Origin: Poriferisodalis sp965221945
GTDB lineage: Bacteria; Actinomycetota; Acidimicrobiia; Acidimicrobiales; Poriferisodalaceae
Assembly: GCF_965221945.1 (NCBI RefSeq)
Contig: NZ_OZ244925.1
Location: forward strand, 372,001 to 436,000
Direction: 5' to 3'
DNA: 64,000 bases
Below the pieces are notes generated by a model. The model saw nothing but the letters and a program-made list of their open reading frames with translations, was not told the DNA's origin and searched no databases. Each line of letters opens with the position of its first letter. The stretch's first letter is position 1. The translations under genes and the position numbers were made by a program. This document shows, one piece after another, positions 24,141-33,790 of this stretch.

Positions 24141-25322
24141 CTAGAGGCGGGGGGTGCGGGGTGGGTGGCCCATGAGGATGCGGCCGTAGCCCTCCAACGC
24201 TGGGTCGAGCGCGGTGATCGCGTGCATGTTGATGGCCTGCAGGTCGGCTTGGAAGCGGCCGATGCGGTTGGTGTCGCGCACGCCGCGTCCCCCGGTTGCC
24301 AGGTAGAGCGTTTCTACGGCTTCTAGGCACCGTCGCACGGCATAGGCACAGTCGAGCCGCACCCGTGCTCGCAGCCCGAGCTCCATGAACTCCCCGTTGC
24401 GTGCGGTCTCGGTGATCAGCTCCGCGGTTCGCCGCAGCAGCAGCTCGCCCTGGTCGACGAGCGCATGAGACTCGGCGAACTGCCGGTGTGTCAGCGGCCA
24501 ATCGGTCTGCAGCACGTCGACGTGGCTGATGACCTTGCCGTCGACCTCTTCGGCGAACGCTGCGAGCGATGCCCGGGCGGCACCGATCGCGACCGGCGTG
24601 AGGGCGTACGCCAAAGTCGGCATGAGCGCGCTGCGCTGGATCCAACCCTGGTTGCGGGCCATGCCGGGTGTGTCGCCTGAAGCCAGCACCTCGCCGGGGA
24701 CAAAATGGTGTTCGGGCACGAAGACATCCTTGGCCACGATGCTGCTGCTGCCCGTGGCCCGCAGACCGCTGGCATGCCAGTCGTCGAGGAAAGCGATGTC
24801 CTTCGCGGGCAGGACGAACATGCCCGAAATGGGCTCGCCGCCGTTTGGTGACGGGATGTGACCGCCCAGGACAATCCAGCCAGCGTGGTCGATGCCTGAC
24901 CCGAACGGCCAGAAGCCGTTGAGCGTCCAACCTCCGTCGACCCGGACTGTGTCGCCACGATCGGTCAGCACTCCGGCGACGTAGGTGTCCGGACCGTCGG
25001 CGTAGATCTCCTCTTGGCAGGCACCGGGCCAGTGCCCTGCGAGCCAGGCGTGGGCATTGCCCACGCACGCCAGCCAGGCGGTCGAAGGGCAGCCCTCGGC
25101 TAGCGCCGTATGCACTTCGAGGTAGGTGATCCAGTCGAGTTCCTGACCGCCATTGGCGCTCGGTTGGCCGATCGTGAGCAACTCGGCGGCCCGCAACTCG
25201 TCGATGGCGTCGGGGGCAATCTGACGGGCCCAGGGATCGGCCGCCGCTCGGGCGGCCAGCTTCGGAGCAACCTGCCGCGCCCGCTCGACGAGTTCAGCGC
25301 GGCGATCAGCCTGCTCAGTCAT
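24141..25322 (-). CDS. Acyl-CoA dehydrogenase-fold flavin monooxygenase (HsaA/HpaB-C2-like)
   Basis: A 393-aa protein with the acyl-CoA dehydrogenase fold. It looks like the oxygenase component of two-component flavin monooxygenases (group D: HsaA, p-hydroxyphenylacetate hydroxylase C2): GGWTLNGFWPFGSGIDHA, DDWHASGLRATGSSSI and the C-terminal ATGGRGVRDTNRIGRFQADL. Such enzymes take reduced flavin from a separate reductase; the flavin reductase at 5236 is a distant candidate. A plain acyl-CoA dehydrogenase is less likely because the catalytic glutamate region is absent. The substrate is unknown. Confidence 0.78.
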   Translation of the reverse strand: MTEQADRRAELVERARQVAPKLAARAAADPWARQIAPDAIDELRAAELLTIGQPSANGGQELDWITYLEVHTALAEGCPSTAWLACVGNAHAWLAGHWPGACQEEIYADGPDTYVAGVLTDRGDTVRVDGGWTLNGFWPFGSGIDHAGWIVLGGHIPSPNGGEPISGMFVLPAKDIAFLDDWHASGLRATGSSSIVAKDVFVPEHHFVPGEVLASGDTPGMARNQGWIQRSALMPTLAYALTPVAIGAARASLAAFAEEVDGKVISHVDVLQTDWPLTHRQFAESHALVDQGELLLRRTAELITETARNGEFMELGLRARVRLDCAYAVRRCLEAVETLYLATGGRGVRDTNRIGRFQADLQAINMHAITALDPALEGYGRILMGHPPRTPRL

Positions 25323-25369
25323 GGTCCCGCCTTATCGCTGTGTGCAGGCGGACCGATCCGCCGGAAGGC

Positions 25370-25864
25370 TCACTCCGCCCCGGATGTCTCGTCGAGGCCG
25401 CTGGCGAGCGCGTTCCAGCCCAGCGTCGCGCATTTGATTCTCACCGGGAACTTCACCACGCCCCGCAGCGCTTCCAAGTCGCCGAGTTGGAGCACTCCGC
25501 CGTTCGACGCCCCGCCGTCGCGATCGAGGGCCTCGGATCCGTCCCCACCGATGACTTCCTCGTGGATCGACATCATGGCCTTGAAGGCCCGGGTGAGATC
25601 ACGGATCTCGTTAGCGGACTTGCCAATAACCGCGGAGGACATCATCGATGCCGATGCCTGGCTGATCGAGCAGCCCTGCCCGCCGACACGCAAGTCGGTC
25701 ACCGTGTCGCCGTCCATCTCGAAGGTCAGCACGACCTCGTCGCCGCACAGGGGGTTGAATCCCTCGCTGCGGTGCGCCGGCGGGCTCTCCAGCTCGCCGC
25801 GGTTGCGCGGGTTCCGGTAGTGGTCGAGGATGATCTCCCGGTACAGGTCTTCGAGCCCAGCCAT
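25370..25864 (-). CDS. sufU: SufU, zinc-dependent sulfurtransferase/scaffold
   Basis: A 164-aa SufU, which accepts persulfide from SufS for Fe-S assembly. The opening LEDLYREIILDHYRNPRNRG is diagnostic. The zinc/transfer ligands are C40-G-D42, C65 in GGQGCSISQAS, and C145 in VRIKCATLGW. It follows sufS by 31 bases in the same direction. Confidence 0.94.
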   Translation of the reverse strand: MAGLEDLYREIILDHYRNPRNRGELESPPAHRSEGFNPLCGDEVVLTFEMDGDTVTDLRVGGQGCSISQASASMMSSAVIGKSANEIRDLTRAFKAMMSIHEEVIGGDGSEALDRDGGASNGGVLQLGDLEALRGVVKFPVRIKCATLGWNALASGLDETSGAE

Positions 25865-25895
25865 CGGGTTTCGTTCCGCCCCAGTCCTGTTGCCG

Positions 25896-27155
25896 CTAGC
25901 GGCCGAACAGTGCGCCGACTTCGTCGAGCGCCTCAGCTAGCGAATCTACGTCGGAAGTGTCGTTGTACACGTACAGCGATGCCCGCGTCGTGGCGGTGAC
26001 GCCGAGGCATCGCATGAGCGGCTTGGCGCAGTGGTGTCCCGCCCGCACGCACACGCCACTCTGGTCGAGCACTTGGGAGATGTCGTGGGGATGCACGTCG
26101 CGGTAGACGAACGACAGCACGCCGCCGCGCTGGGCCGGCTCCGATGGACCGTGCACGGTGATGTCGTCGCCATGGCGGTCCGTGAGCGTGCGCAGGGCAT
26201 ACCCGGTGAGGCTGACTTCGTGGGCGCGCACGGCGTCCATGCCGAGCCCTTCCAGGTACCGCACGGCGGCCCCGAGGCCCACGATCTCCGCGATAGGCGG
26301 GGTGCCGGCTTCGAACTTGTGGGGCACCGTGTTGGGCCGGAAGCCCTCCTTGGTGACGTCAAGGATCATCTCGCCGCCACCCAGGAACGGCGGCATGTCT
26401 TCGAGCAGATCGGAACGCGCCCACAGCACGCCCACACCGGTCGGGCCGCACATCTTGTGGCCGGTGAACACCATGAAGTCGGCGCCTAGAGCGCCCACAT
26501 CGGTGGGCAGGTGAGGTACGTACTGGCTGGCGTCCACGCTGATCAGCGCGCCTGCGTCGTGGGCGGCGGCCGCGAGCCGGGGGATGGGATTCAGCGTGCC
26601 CAACACGTTGCTCATGGCGGTTACCGACAGCAGCTTCGCCCCGTCGAGCAAGCGGTCCAGGTCCGTCAGATCCAGGCAGCCGTCGGCGGTGATCGGAATC
26701 CAGCGGATCTCGAAACCCCGCTCAGCGGCCAGGATGTGCCAGGGGACGATGTTGGCGTGGTGCTCCATCTCGGTGAGCACAATCGCATCAGCCGGGCCCA
26801 GGTTGGAGCCGCCCCATGAACGGGCCACCAGGTTCATGGCCTCGGTGGCGTTCTTGGTGAAGATGATCTCGTCGGCACTGGGCGCCGAAATGAAGCGAGC
26901 CACGTCAGCGCGGGCATTCTCCATCAGCTCGGTTGCCGCCGCTGCGATCTCGTACGCGCCGCGATGGACGTTGGCGTTGACGGTGCGGTAGTAGTCGTCC
27001 ATGGCGTCGAGCACGGCCGCCGGCTTCTGCGACGACGCGGCAGAGTCCAGGTAGACGATCGGATGGCCGTGGACGCTGCGTTCGAGCAGTGGGAACTGCG
27101 CCTTCACCGGCGCATCGATAGGGCCGTCGATGGCGACGTCGCCCCCGGTGCTCAC
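25896..27155 (-). CDS. sufS: Cysteine desulfurase SufS
   Basis: A 419-aa PLP enzyme that removes sulfur from cysteine. The PLP lysine is Lys234 in TGHKMCGPTG, the catalytic cysteine is Cys376 in RAGHHCAKPLM, and YLDSAASSQKP and TEMEHHANIVPW are group II desulfurase motifs. It is coupled to the second sufC by an ATGA overlap and followed by sufU. Confidence 0.95.
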   Translation of the reverse strand: MSTGGDVAIDGPIDAPVKAQFPLLERSVHGHPIVYLDSAASSQKPAAVLDAMDDYYRTVNANVHRGAYEIAAAATELMENARADVARFISAPSADEIIFTKNATEAMNLVARSWGGSNLGPADAIVLTEMEHHANIVPWHILAAERGFEIRWIPITADGCLDLTDLDRLLDGAKLLSVTAMSNVLGTLNPIPRLAAAAHDAGALISVDASQYVPHLPTDVGALGADFMVFTGHKMCGPTGVGVLWARSDLLEDMPPFLGGGEMILDVTKEGFRPNTVPHKFEAGTPPIAEIVGLGAAVRYLEGLGMDAVRAHEVSLTGYALRTLTDRHGDDITVHGPSEPAQRGGVLSFVYRDVHPHDISQVLDQSGVCVRAGHHCAKPLMRCLGVTATTRASLYVYNDTSDVDSLAEALDEVGALFGR

Positions 27156-27973
27156 GCCGCGGCCTTCTGCTCGAAGGGCTCGTAGCCGTCGCGTTCGAGT
27201 TCGGCAGCCAGTTCAGGACCGCCCGAGGCCACGATCCGCCCGTCGACCAGCACATGCACATGGTCGGGCTCGATCTCGCCAAGCAGGCGCTCGTAGTGGG
27301 TGATGAGCACGACGCCCATGTGCGGCCGCTCGGCGCGAACCTGCTGCAGACCAGTCGCGACCACCCGCAACGCGTCGATGTCGAGTCCCGAATCGGTCTC
27401 GTCGAGCACTGCCACATCGGGCTCCAGCAAGGCCAGCTGCAGGATCTCGTTGCGCTTGCGCTCGCCGCCGCTGAACCCCTCGTTGAGGTAGCGGTCCATG
27501 AACGACTCGTCCATGCCGAGCCGTGACATCCATTCGCCCATGGCGACATAGATCTCGATCGCCGACACGTCTTCGCCACGGCGTGCCGAAACTGCTTGAC
27601 GCAAGAAGTTGCGCACCGATACGCCAGGGATGTGCTGGGGGTACTGGAAGGCCAGGAACAGGCCGGCCTTGGAGCGGGCATCGGGATCCCATTCGGAGAT
27701 GTCGTCGCCGCGATACCGGATCTCACCGCCGGTGACCTCGTACTCGGGCGACCCCAAGATCGTGGTGGCCAGCGTCGATTTGCCCGACCCGTTGGGGCCC
27801 ATGATGGCGTGGCACTCGCCCGCGTTGACTGTCAGATCCACGCTCTGGAGGATCTGCGGCCCGTCGACAGCTCGGACACCCAAGCCGTCGATCTCGAAGA
27901 GGAGTGCGCCCCCCGCAGCGTCCGGCGCAATGTCGGCTGCCGCGCCTCCCGCCGCTGTGTCGCCCAATGCCAT
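27152..27973 (-). CDS. sufC: SufC ATPase, copy 2
   Basis: A 273-aa SufC with Walker A GPNGSGKST, Q-loop FQYPQHIPGV, signature FSGGERKRNE, Walker B VAVLDETDSGLD and switch His in LITHYERLL. This copy is closer to canonical SufC than the one at 16.2 kb. ATG 27973 has TACACT seven bases upstream and is preferred over longer in-frame starts, whose extra residues would be low-complexity Arg/Pro. An N-terminal extension of about 25 residues (GDTAAGGAAADIAPDAAGG) precedes the ATPase core. It heads the sufC-sufS-sufU operon. Confidence 0.93.
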   Translation of the reverse strand: MALGDTAAGGAAADIAPDAAGGALLFEIDGLGVRAVDGPQILQSVDLTVNAGECHAIMGPNGSGKSTLATTILGSPEYEVTGGEIRYRGDDISEWDPDARSKAGLFLAFQYPQHIPGVSVRNFLRQAVSARRGEDVSAIEIYVAMGEWMSRLGMDESFMDRYLNEGFSGGERKRNEILQLALLEPDVAVLDETDSGLDIDALRVVATGLQQVRAERPHMGVVLITHYERLLGEIEPDHVHVLVDGRIVASGGPELAAELERDGYEPFEQKAAA

Positions 27974-28055
27974 CAGACGCAGTGTATGGCTGGCCCGAAA
28001 TGCCCCAACCGGCGCCCCTGATGGAGATGGCGGGTGTCGCCGATCGCCTGCGCCG

Positions 28056-28901
28056 TCAACTGTGCCGGTCGCGCCTAGCTCGCTCGACGCGCTCGACGAT
28101 CTGCTCCGAGCTGGATCGGATGGTGCGCATGGCTGCAGCCGCCAACTGCGTGGCGGCTTCGCCAAGGGTCGGTTCCGACGGCGTCGGAGAATCCGGGGCT
28201 TCGGGTTCTGGTTCGGACGCTTCAGGCTCGGCTGACGCGTCTGGTTGGGCATCGGAGACCCGTATGAACCTCGCTGTCAGCACCCCGTAGCGGCGTTCGG
28301 TGTTCGCGTGGTCGAACAAGATGTTCTGCTCGGCGCTCTGGTACGCGCCGTTGCCGAACTTTTCCAGACAGCGAAACGACTGGATGGCGAATTCGGGCGC
28401 GAAGTGCTCGACCACGTCCCAGTCGAAACAGATCGGCTCTTGGGGCGTCGGGCGATCGTGCACGTCGGTGATCACGAGCAGCAGGCCGCCGGGGGCCGTG
28501 AGGCGCTTCATCTCGGCGACCGCAGCTTCGAGATCGTCGACGTGGTCGAGCGAGTTGAACGAGCAGACGATGTCGAAGCTGGCATCGGGGTACGGGATTG
28601 TTTCCGCGCCGGCTGCGACGTAGGTCATCGCGTGTTCGGCAGCTCCCATCTGCAGGTAATCGTCAGCCAGCGGATCCACGCCTACGCGTTCGCGGGCCAT
28701 CGTTGCCCACTCCAGCGACCCCCGGGGGCCGCAGCCGATGTCGAGCACCCGCTTGTCGCGGTAGTCGTCGTGGGTCAGGCCGAAGTGATCGGTGTAGAAG
28801 CGCTCGAACCAGTAGTTATCGAGCTTCCCTTCGGCGTCCTTGCGTTTCGACCAGTAGGCCAGCTCGCCGACGCCCTTGCTGACAACTTCGCCCTCAGACA
28901 C
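28056..28901 (-). CDS. Class I SAM-dependent methyltransferase
   Basis: A 281-aa protein. The Rossmann methyltransferase motifs are VLDIGCGPRGSLEW (motif I), VGVDPLADDY (motif II), FDIVCSFNSLDHVDDLEAAVAEM (motif IV, UbiE-like) and LLLVITD. The last ~70 residues are an acidic, proline-rich linker (EPEASEPEPEAPDSPTPSEP) and a helix (QIVERVERARRDRHS), not part of the catalytic domain. GTG at 28901 is chosen since upstream codons run into the next gene. The substrate is unknown. Confidence 0.82.
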   Translation of the reverse strand: MSEGEVVSKGVGELAYWSKRKDAEGKLDNYWFERFYTDHFGLTHDDYRDKRVLDIGCGPRGSLEWATMARERVGVDPLADDYLQMGAAEHAMTYVAAGAETIPYPDASFDIVCSFNSLDHVDDLEAAVAEMKRLTAPGGLLLVITDVHDRPTPQEPICFDWDVVEHFAPEFAIQSFRCLEKFGNGAYQSAEQNILFDHANTERRYGVLTARFIRVSDAQPDASAEPEASEPEPEAPDSPTPSEPTLGEAATQLAAAAMRTIRSSSEQIVERVERARRDRHS

Positions 28902-28930
28902 CCGATCTCGCTCCCATTGCCCAAAGGACG

Positions 28931-30304
28931 CTAGTTCCAGAGGCTGTCGACCACGTCGAGCCAGAGTTGAGTGGTCAGCGCGAGTGATTCGACGTCTATG
29001 CGCTCGTCGTTGCCGTGGAAGCGGGCGCCATAGTCGCCGCCGTCCAGATCGGGGCTGAACAGACCGGCCCCATAGGCCACAGCGCCCATGTCGCGGTACA
29101 CGCGGGAGTCGGTGAACCCGATGATGAGCTGCGGGGTGAGCCGAGCAGTCGGGAACCGCCGCCCCACCGCCACCTGCAGCGCATCCCACAGCGGTGTCTC
29201 GACGCGGCTGACCGAAGCGGGATCGTTCATGATGATCTCAACCTCGACATCGTCCGCCAGGTCGCCGAGCGCCTCATCCAGGTGCGCCTGCACCTCCGCT
29301 GCGCCCTCACCCGGCAGCGTGCGCACATCCACCTCGATGTCGACGTGGTCGGGGATCACGTTGATTTTCATCAACGTGGGCGCGCCGATGACGTTCGGCG
29401 AGAACGAGGTATGGGTGCACGAGTACAGGTGCGCTGCCACCGACGCGCTGGGATGGGCATCCAGCCAGTCCTCGATGAGTGCCTCGTCCAGCATGATCGC
29501 CCGGGTCTCGTCGTCGACACCGAGCGTGTCGACCTGTTCCCGCCACAGCTCATGGAACCTCGGCGGCGGGTGGTACTGCGAGATCCGGTGCACCACTGCG
29601 GCTGCCCTGACGAGGGCGTTTTCCTGCCGGAACGGTCGTGAGCCGTGCCCGGGCACGCCCCGTACCCGCAGGCGCCGCCAGGCCACGCCCTTCTCACCCA
29701 CGTTCATGCCGATGAAAGGAGCTTCGGGCGAGCCCGAGTGCAAACCGCCGTTCTCGGTCAGCACGTAGTCGGCACCGATTGCATCAGGGTGGTTCTCGGC
29801 CATCCAGCGAGCCCCGTAGGCCGAGCCGGCCTCCTCGTCGGCGCAGGCGAAGTAGATGAGGTCGCCTTTGGGTCGGTAGCCCGTTTCGGCCATGTGCCGG
29901 AATGCCACCGCCATCGAGGACGTCAGGTTCAGCATGTCCACCGCGCCGCGGCCCCACACCTCGCCATCGATGAGTTCGCCTCCGAATGGGTCGCGGCTCC
30001 AGCCGTCGGGATTGACCGGCACCACGTCGGTGTGACCCATCAGGCACAGGGTGGGCGCATTCGGATCGCTGCCTTCGATACGGGTCACGAGCGACCGCCG
30101 GCCCGGAGCCGCATCGAACACCTCAAGATCCAGGCCTGCACCCTCCAGGTAGGCCTGAATGGTGTCGGAGTTGCGAACCTCGCCCCCGGACTCCGTTGTG
30201 CCGTAGTTGACGCACTCATTGCGGATCAGGGTCTGCAGCAGCTCGACGGTTTGGCCGGTGCGACGGTTCTCATCGCTGGTCCCAGCAGTGAATGACTGGC
30301 TCAT
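28931..30304 (-). CDS. M20-family metallopeptidase
   Basis: A 457-aa zinc peptidase/deacylase of the M20 (ArgE/DapE/CPG2) family. Metal ligands are seen in MGHTDVVPV, WGRGAVDM and ADEEAGS, and the dimerisation domain has RGVPGHGSRPF. ATG 30304 has TAGGTT seven bases upstream. It is divergent from an amidase; both act on amide bonds, but no pathway link is evident. Confidence 0.9.
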   Translation of the reverse strand: MSQSFTAGTSDENRRTGQTVELLQTLIRNECVNYGTTESGGEVRNSDTIQAYLEGAGLDLEVFDAAPGRRSLVTRIEGSDPNAPTLCLMGHTDVVPVNPDGWSRDPFGGELIDGEVWGRGAVDMLNLTSSMAVAFRHMAETGYRPKGDLIYFACADEEAGSAYGARWMAENHPDAIGADYVLTENGGLHSGSPEAPFIGMNVGEKGVAWRRLRVRGVPGHGSRPFRQENALVRAAAVVHRISQYHPPPRFHELWREQVDTLGVDDETRAIMLDEALIEDWLDAHPSASVAAHLYSCTHTSFSPNVIGAPTLMKINVIPDHVDIEVDVRTLPGEGAAEVQAHLDEALGDLADDVEVEIIMNDPASVSRVETPLWDALQVAVGRRFPTARLTPQLIIGFTDSRVYRDMGAVAYGAGLFSPDLDGGDYGARFHGNDERIDVESLALTTQLWLDVVDSLWN

Positions 30305-30343
30305 GGGCTGCAACCTAGGCGGCGGCTGTGGTCGAATGAACCG

Positions 30344-31795
30344 ATGGACACGCGCTCTGGGGACGAAGCGGGCATCTGCGGGCTGACGGCGACGCAGATG
30401 GCGGCGATGCTGGCGAACGGTGAGATCTCGGCGCGAGAATTGCTCGCGGCACACCTTGAACGCATCAGCCAGGTCAATCCGGCCGTGAATGCGATTGTGA
30501 CATTCACGCCCGAACTGGCCGCCGAGCGGGCTGCTGCGGCCGATGAAGCCCACGCCCGCGGCGAGTCGCTCGGGTTGCTGCATGGTCTGCCGGTGGCGCA
30601 CAAGGATCTGGCGCTCACCGCCGGTGTTCGCACCACGTTGGGCTCGCCGCTGTTCGCAGACTTCGTGCCGGACATCGATGCGCTGGTGGTCGAGCGTCAG
30701 CACCAGGCGGGGGCAGTCATGGTGGGCAAAACCAACACACCCGAGTTCGGCGCCGGCTCGCACACGTTCAATCCGGTGTTCGGCATCACCCGCAACCCCT
30801 ACAACGTTGCCAAGACATGCGGAGGTTCCAGCGGGGGAGCAGCGGTTGCACTGGCTACCCGGATGCTGCCGCTGTGCGACGGCTCGGACCTCGGTGGCTC
30901 GCTGCGCAACCCTGCCGCGTTCTGCAACATCGTGGGCTTCCGGCCATCCCCAGGACGGGTGCCGTCAACCACCTCGCAGGACGCTTGGTTCCCGTTGGCC
31001 GTCGAAGGCCCGATGGGGCGGACCGTGACCGACGTGGCGTTCTTCCTGCAGGCGCTCGCCGGTCCCGATGCCCGCTCGCCGGTGTCGAACCAGGAGTCGC
31101 CGGAGGTCTTTGCAGGCTCGCTGGAGCGAGATCTGCGCGGCGTGCGGGTGGCGTGGTCGCTCGATGCGGGCGGACTGCCCATCGATCCTGCGGTGCGGGC
31201 CGCGACGGCGAACGTGCCTGATGTGCTCACCGACTTGGGCTGCGAGGTCGTCGAGGCCTGGCCGGACCTGTCCGATGCCCCGCAGATCTTCCAGGCCCGG
31301 CGGGCGTGGCTGTTTGCCGTGGGTTTCGGGCCGCTGCTGGAGCAGTACCGGGACCAGCTGAAACACACAGTGGCGTGGAACATCGAACAGGGTCTCGCCA
31401 TGTCCATCGGCGAGTACACCGACGTCTGCCGTCGCCACACCCAGCTGTTCGCCGGCGTCGATGCGTTCATGTCCCCTGCCGATGGCGGCTTCGAGTTCCT
31501 TGCGTGCCCGACCACCCAGGTGCCGCCCTTCGATGTCGAGGTCGAATACCCCACCGAAATCGACGGGGTCGAATTCGAGACCTACATCGACTGGATGCGC
31601 TCGTGCAGCGACATCACCGTCACGACCCACCCCGCCGTCTCAGTGCCCGCCGGCTTCACCGCCGACGGCCTGCCCGTCGGCCTGCAACTGGTAGGCCGCC
31701 ATCGAGCCGACCGCTCGGTGCTCGAGTTGGCCCACGCGTGGGAATCCACCACTCGCCATATTGACGTGCTCCCGTCGCTGTCCCCAACATCCTGA
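30344..31795 (+). CDS. Amidase-signature family amidase
   Basis: A 483-aa amidase. The Ser-cisSer-Lys triad lies in PVAHKDLAL (Lys), CGGSSGGAAVAL (cis-Ser) and GSDLGGSLRNPA (nucleophile Ser). A GatA role is unlikely because no gatB or gatC is adjacent. The substrate is unknown. It is divergent from the M20 peptidase, with a 39-bp gap between starts. Confidence 0.9.
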   Translation: MDTRSGDEAGICGLTATQMAAMLANGEISARELLAAHLERISQVNPAVNAIVTFTPELAAERAAAADEAHARGESLGLLHGLPVAHKDLALTAGVRTTLGSPLFADFVPDIDALVVERQHQAGAVMVGKTNTPEFGAGSHTFNPVFGITRNPYNVAKTCGGSSGGAAVALATRMLPLCDGSDLGGSLRNPAAFCNIVGFRPSPGRVPSTTSQDAWFPLAVEGPMGRTVTDVAFFLQALAGPDARSPVSNQESPEVFAGSLERDLRGVRVAWSLDAGGLPIDPAVRAATANVPDVLTDLGCEVVEAWPDLSDAPQIFQARRAWLFAVGFGPLLEQYRDQLKHTVAWNIEQGLAMSIGEYTDVCRRHTQLFAGVDAFMSPADGGFEFLACPTTQVPPFDVEVEYPTEIDGVEFETYIDWMRSCSDITVTTHPAVSVPAGFTADGLPVGLQLVGRHRADRSVLELAHAWESTTRHIDVLPSLSPTS

Positions 31796-31846
31796 ACCCC
31801 CGAGAGCGTCCGTCTGCTCGGCATGCGGCTCGGTAGCCTGCCGCCC

Positions 31847-32932
31847 GTGTCTGAGGCGACGTCTGACGGGTCAGTAACGGCCGTTGAGGCCCATGGACTC
31901 GTCCGCGACTTCGGTTCGGTGAGGGCGGTCGACGGCGTAGATCTGCTGGTCCGCCAAGGCGAGATCTTCGGCTTTCTGGGTCCGAACGGCGCTGGCAAGA
32001 GCACGACCGTGCGCATGCTGTGCACGCTGCTGCGCCCGACGGCGGGCACCGCCAAGGTTGCCGGCTACGACGTGGCGAAGAATCCCGGTGAGGTCCGCAT
32101 CCGCATCGGCGTCGCCATGCAAGACGCAGCGCTCGACGAGAAGCAGACGGGCCGCGAGATCCTTGACCTGCAGGCTCGGCTCTATGGGCTGCGCCCCGCC
32201 GACCGCGCTGCATCCATTGAGCGAGCTATCGACCTCGCCGACATTGGCGACGCCATCGATGCCCGTATCTCCACCTACAGCGGCGGAATGAAGCGGCGGC
32301 TGGACCTAGCGGCGTCGCTGATCCACGCACCGGAGGTGATCTTCTTGGACGAGCCCACAACGGGCCTCGACCCTGTGAGCCGAACCCAGGTGTGGGACGA
32401 GGTGCGCCGCCTCAATGACGAGCTGGGCGTGACGGTCTTCCTGACGACGCAATACCTGGAAGAAGCCGATGTGCTGGCTGATCGGGTGGCGATCTTGGCC
32501 GACGGTCGCATCGTGCAACAGGGCACCCCCACCGAGCTGAAGCGCGCCGTGGGCTCCGACGTGATCGTGGTGGATCTCGAGCCCGAAGATATTGCTCGCG
32601 CGGCGGAGGCAGCGAAAGCCGTGCCTCAGGCTGACGAAGTGACTGTGAGTCGCCACGGCATCACCATTGCGACTTCGGATGGCGCGGGGCTCGTCGGTGC
32701 CGTCGCTGTGGCGCTGGCCGGTGCCGACGTGCATCCAACAGCGCTCACCGTGCGGACGCCCTCGCTCGACGACGTGTTCCTGCAGGCGACCGGCTACCGC
32801 ATGGCCGCAGCCGAAGAGGCTGCTGCAGAGAGCACATCCGCAGCCGAAGAGGCTGCTGCAGACCAGGCCGACTCGGTCGTCCCAGGCACACACCCCGACG
32901 GCGCGCACGCCGCAGCGGGAGACGAGTCATGA
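31847..32932 (+). CDS. ABC-2 exporter ATPase (DrrA-like)
   Basis: A 361-aa ATPase. Walker A is GPNGAGKSTTVRM, the signature is YSGGMKRRLDLA, Walker B is VIFLDEPTTGLD, and the C-terminal DDVFLQATGYRM motif is typical of DrrA/CcmA-like drug or lipid exporters. It is followed by a low-complexity tail with a repeated SAAEEAAA segment. GTG 31847 has TAGCCT seven bases upstream and is preferred over ATG 31823. It overlaps its permease gene by ATGA. Confidence 0.88.
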   Translation: MSEATSDGSVTAVEAHGLVRDFGSVRAVDGVDLLVRQGEIFGFLGPNGAGKSTTVRMLCTLLRPTAGTAKVAGYDVAKNPGEVRIRIGVAMQDAALDEKQTGREILDLQARLYGLRPADRAASIERAIDLADIGDAIDARISTYSGGMKRRLDLAASLIHAPEVIFLDEPTTGLDPVSRTQVWDEVRRLNDELGVTVFLTTQYLEEADVLADRVAILADGRIVQQGTPTELKRAVGSDVIVVDLEPEDIARAAEAAKAVPQADEVTVSRHGITIATSDGAGLVGAVAVALAGADVHPTALTVRTPSLDDVFLQATGYRMAAAEEAAAESTSAAEEAAADQADSVVPGTHPDGAHAAAGDES

Positions 32933-33750
32933 CCGAAGCCGCTGTCGCCCCGGGGGGAGGCCTGACCCACGGCGTCGGCTTCCTGACCGACATAGCGACG
33001 ATCTCCAGGCGGGCTGTCCGAAGCGTGGTGCGCGAACCCGAGTACCTGATCCCAGCGCTGATCATCCCCGTCTTCTTCTTTGTCGTGAATACCGGCGCTC
33101 TGGAGTCGTTCGTGGAGGGTCAGGCGCCTTCGGGGAGCAATGTCGGCCTCGACTACCGGGCTTTCCAGCTTCCCGTCGCGATCATCTTTGCCGTCACGGG
33201 CATTTCTCGGGCCAGCGTGCTCGTGATCGACATTCAGTCCGGCTATCTCGACCGGATGCTCGTGACGCCGATTCGCCGGTCCACGCTGCTGTTCGGGCTG
33301 ATGGTGGCTGACATCGTGATGGCGCTCGGACTGGCCCTGTTCGTGGTCGCGATGGGCCTTGGCTTCGGGGTGTGGTTCGAGACCGGCTTCTTGGGGTTCT
33401 TGGTCTTCTTGCTGCTCGCAATTGCCTGGAGCATTGCGTACAGCGGCATCCCCTACACGGTTGCGCTGCGCACCGGGAATCCGGCGGCGGTGAACTCGTC
33501 GTTCTTGATCTTCTTCCCGTTCGCGTTCCTGACGCCGTCATTCCTGCCTCGAGAGCTGATGTCAGGCTGGCTCCGCACGGTGGCGGCGTGGAACCCGGTC
33601 ACCTATCTCATGGAGGCGATGCGGGCGATCCTGTTCGAAGGCTGGGACGGGCTCATGATCCTCAAGGGAGCCGCCGCCATCGTTGGACTCGCCATCGTGA
33701 CGTTCTACATAGCGTTCAGGTCGCTCGGTCGCCGGGTGGCGACGGGTTAG
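32929..33750 (+). CDS. ABC-2 type permease (DrrB-like)
   Basis: A 273-aa membrane protein with six predicted helices, translated together with the ATPase just upstream. ABC-2 features include SGYLDRMLVTPIRRSTLLFG after the second helix and the C-terminal NPVTYLMEAMRAILFEG. The pair resembles daunorubicin-type efflux systems; cargo is unknown. Confidence 0.87.
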   Translation: MTEAAVAPGGGLTHGVGFLTDIATISRRAVRSVVREPEYLIPALIIPVFFFVVNTGALESFVEGQAPSGSNVGLDYRAFQLPVAIIFAVTGISRASVLVIDIQSGYLDRMLVTPIRRSTLLFGLMVADIVMALGLALFVVAMGLGFGVWFETGFLGFLVFLLLAIAWSIAYSGIPYTVALRTGNPAAVNSSFLIFFPFAFLTPSFLPRELMSGWLRTVAAWNPVTYLMEAMRAILFEGWDGLMILKGAAAIVGLAIVTFYIAFRSLGRRVATG

Positions 33751-33790
33751 ACCCAGCCGTCGCGCGTAGCGACGTGTGAGACCCAGCGGC

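Noticed and set aside
24141..25322. Ordinary fatty acyl-CoA dehydrogenase
   Set aside because: The motifs GFWPFGSGIDHA and GLRATGSSS fit flavin-dependent monooxygenase oxygenase components of the same fold.
28931..30763. 610-aa version of the M20 peptidase and a 377-aa version of the methyltransferase
   Set aside because: The added N-terminal residues are antisense translations of neighbouring genes. Family-typical starts with upstream signals exist at 30304 and 28901.
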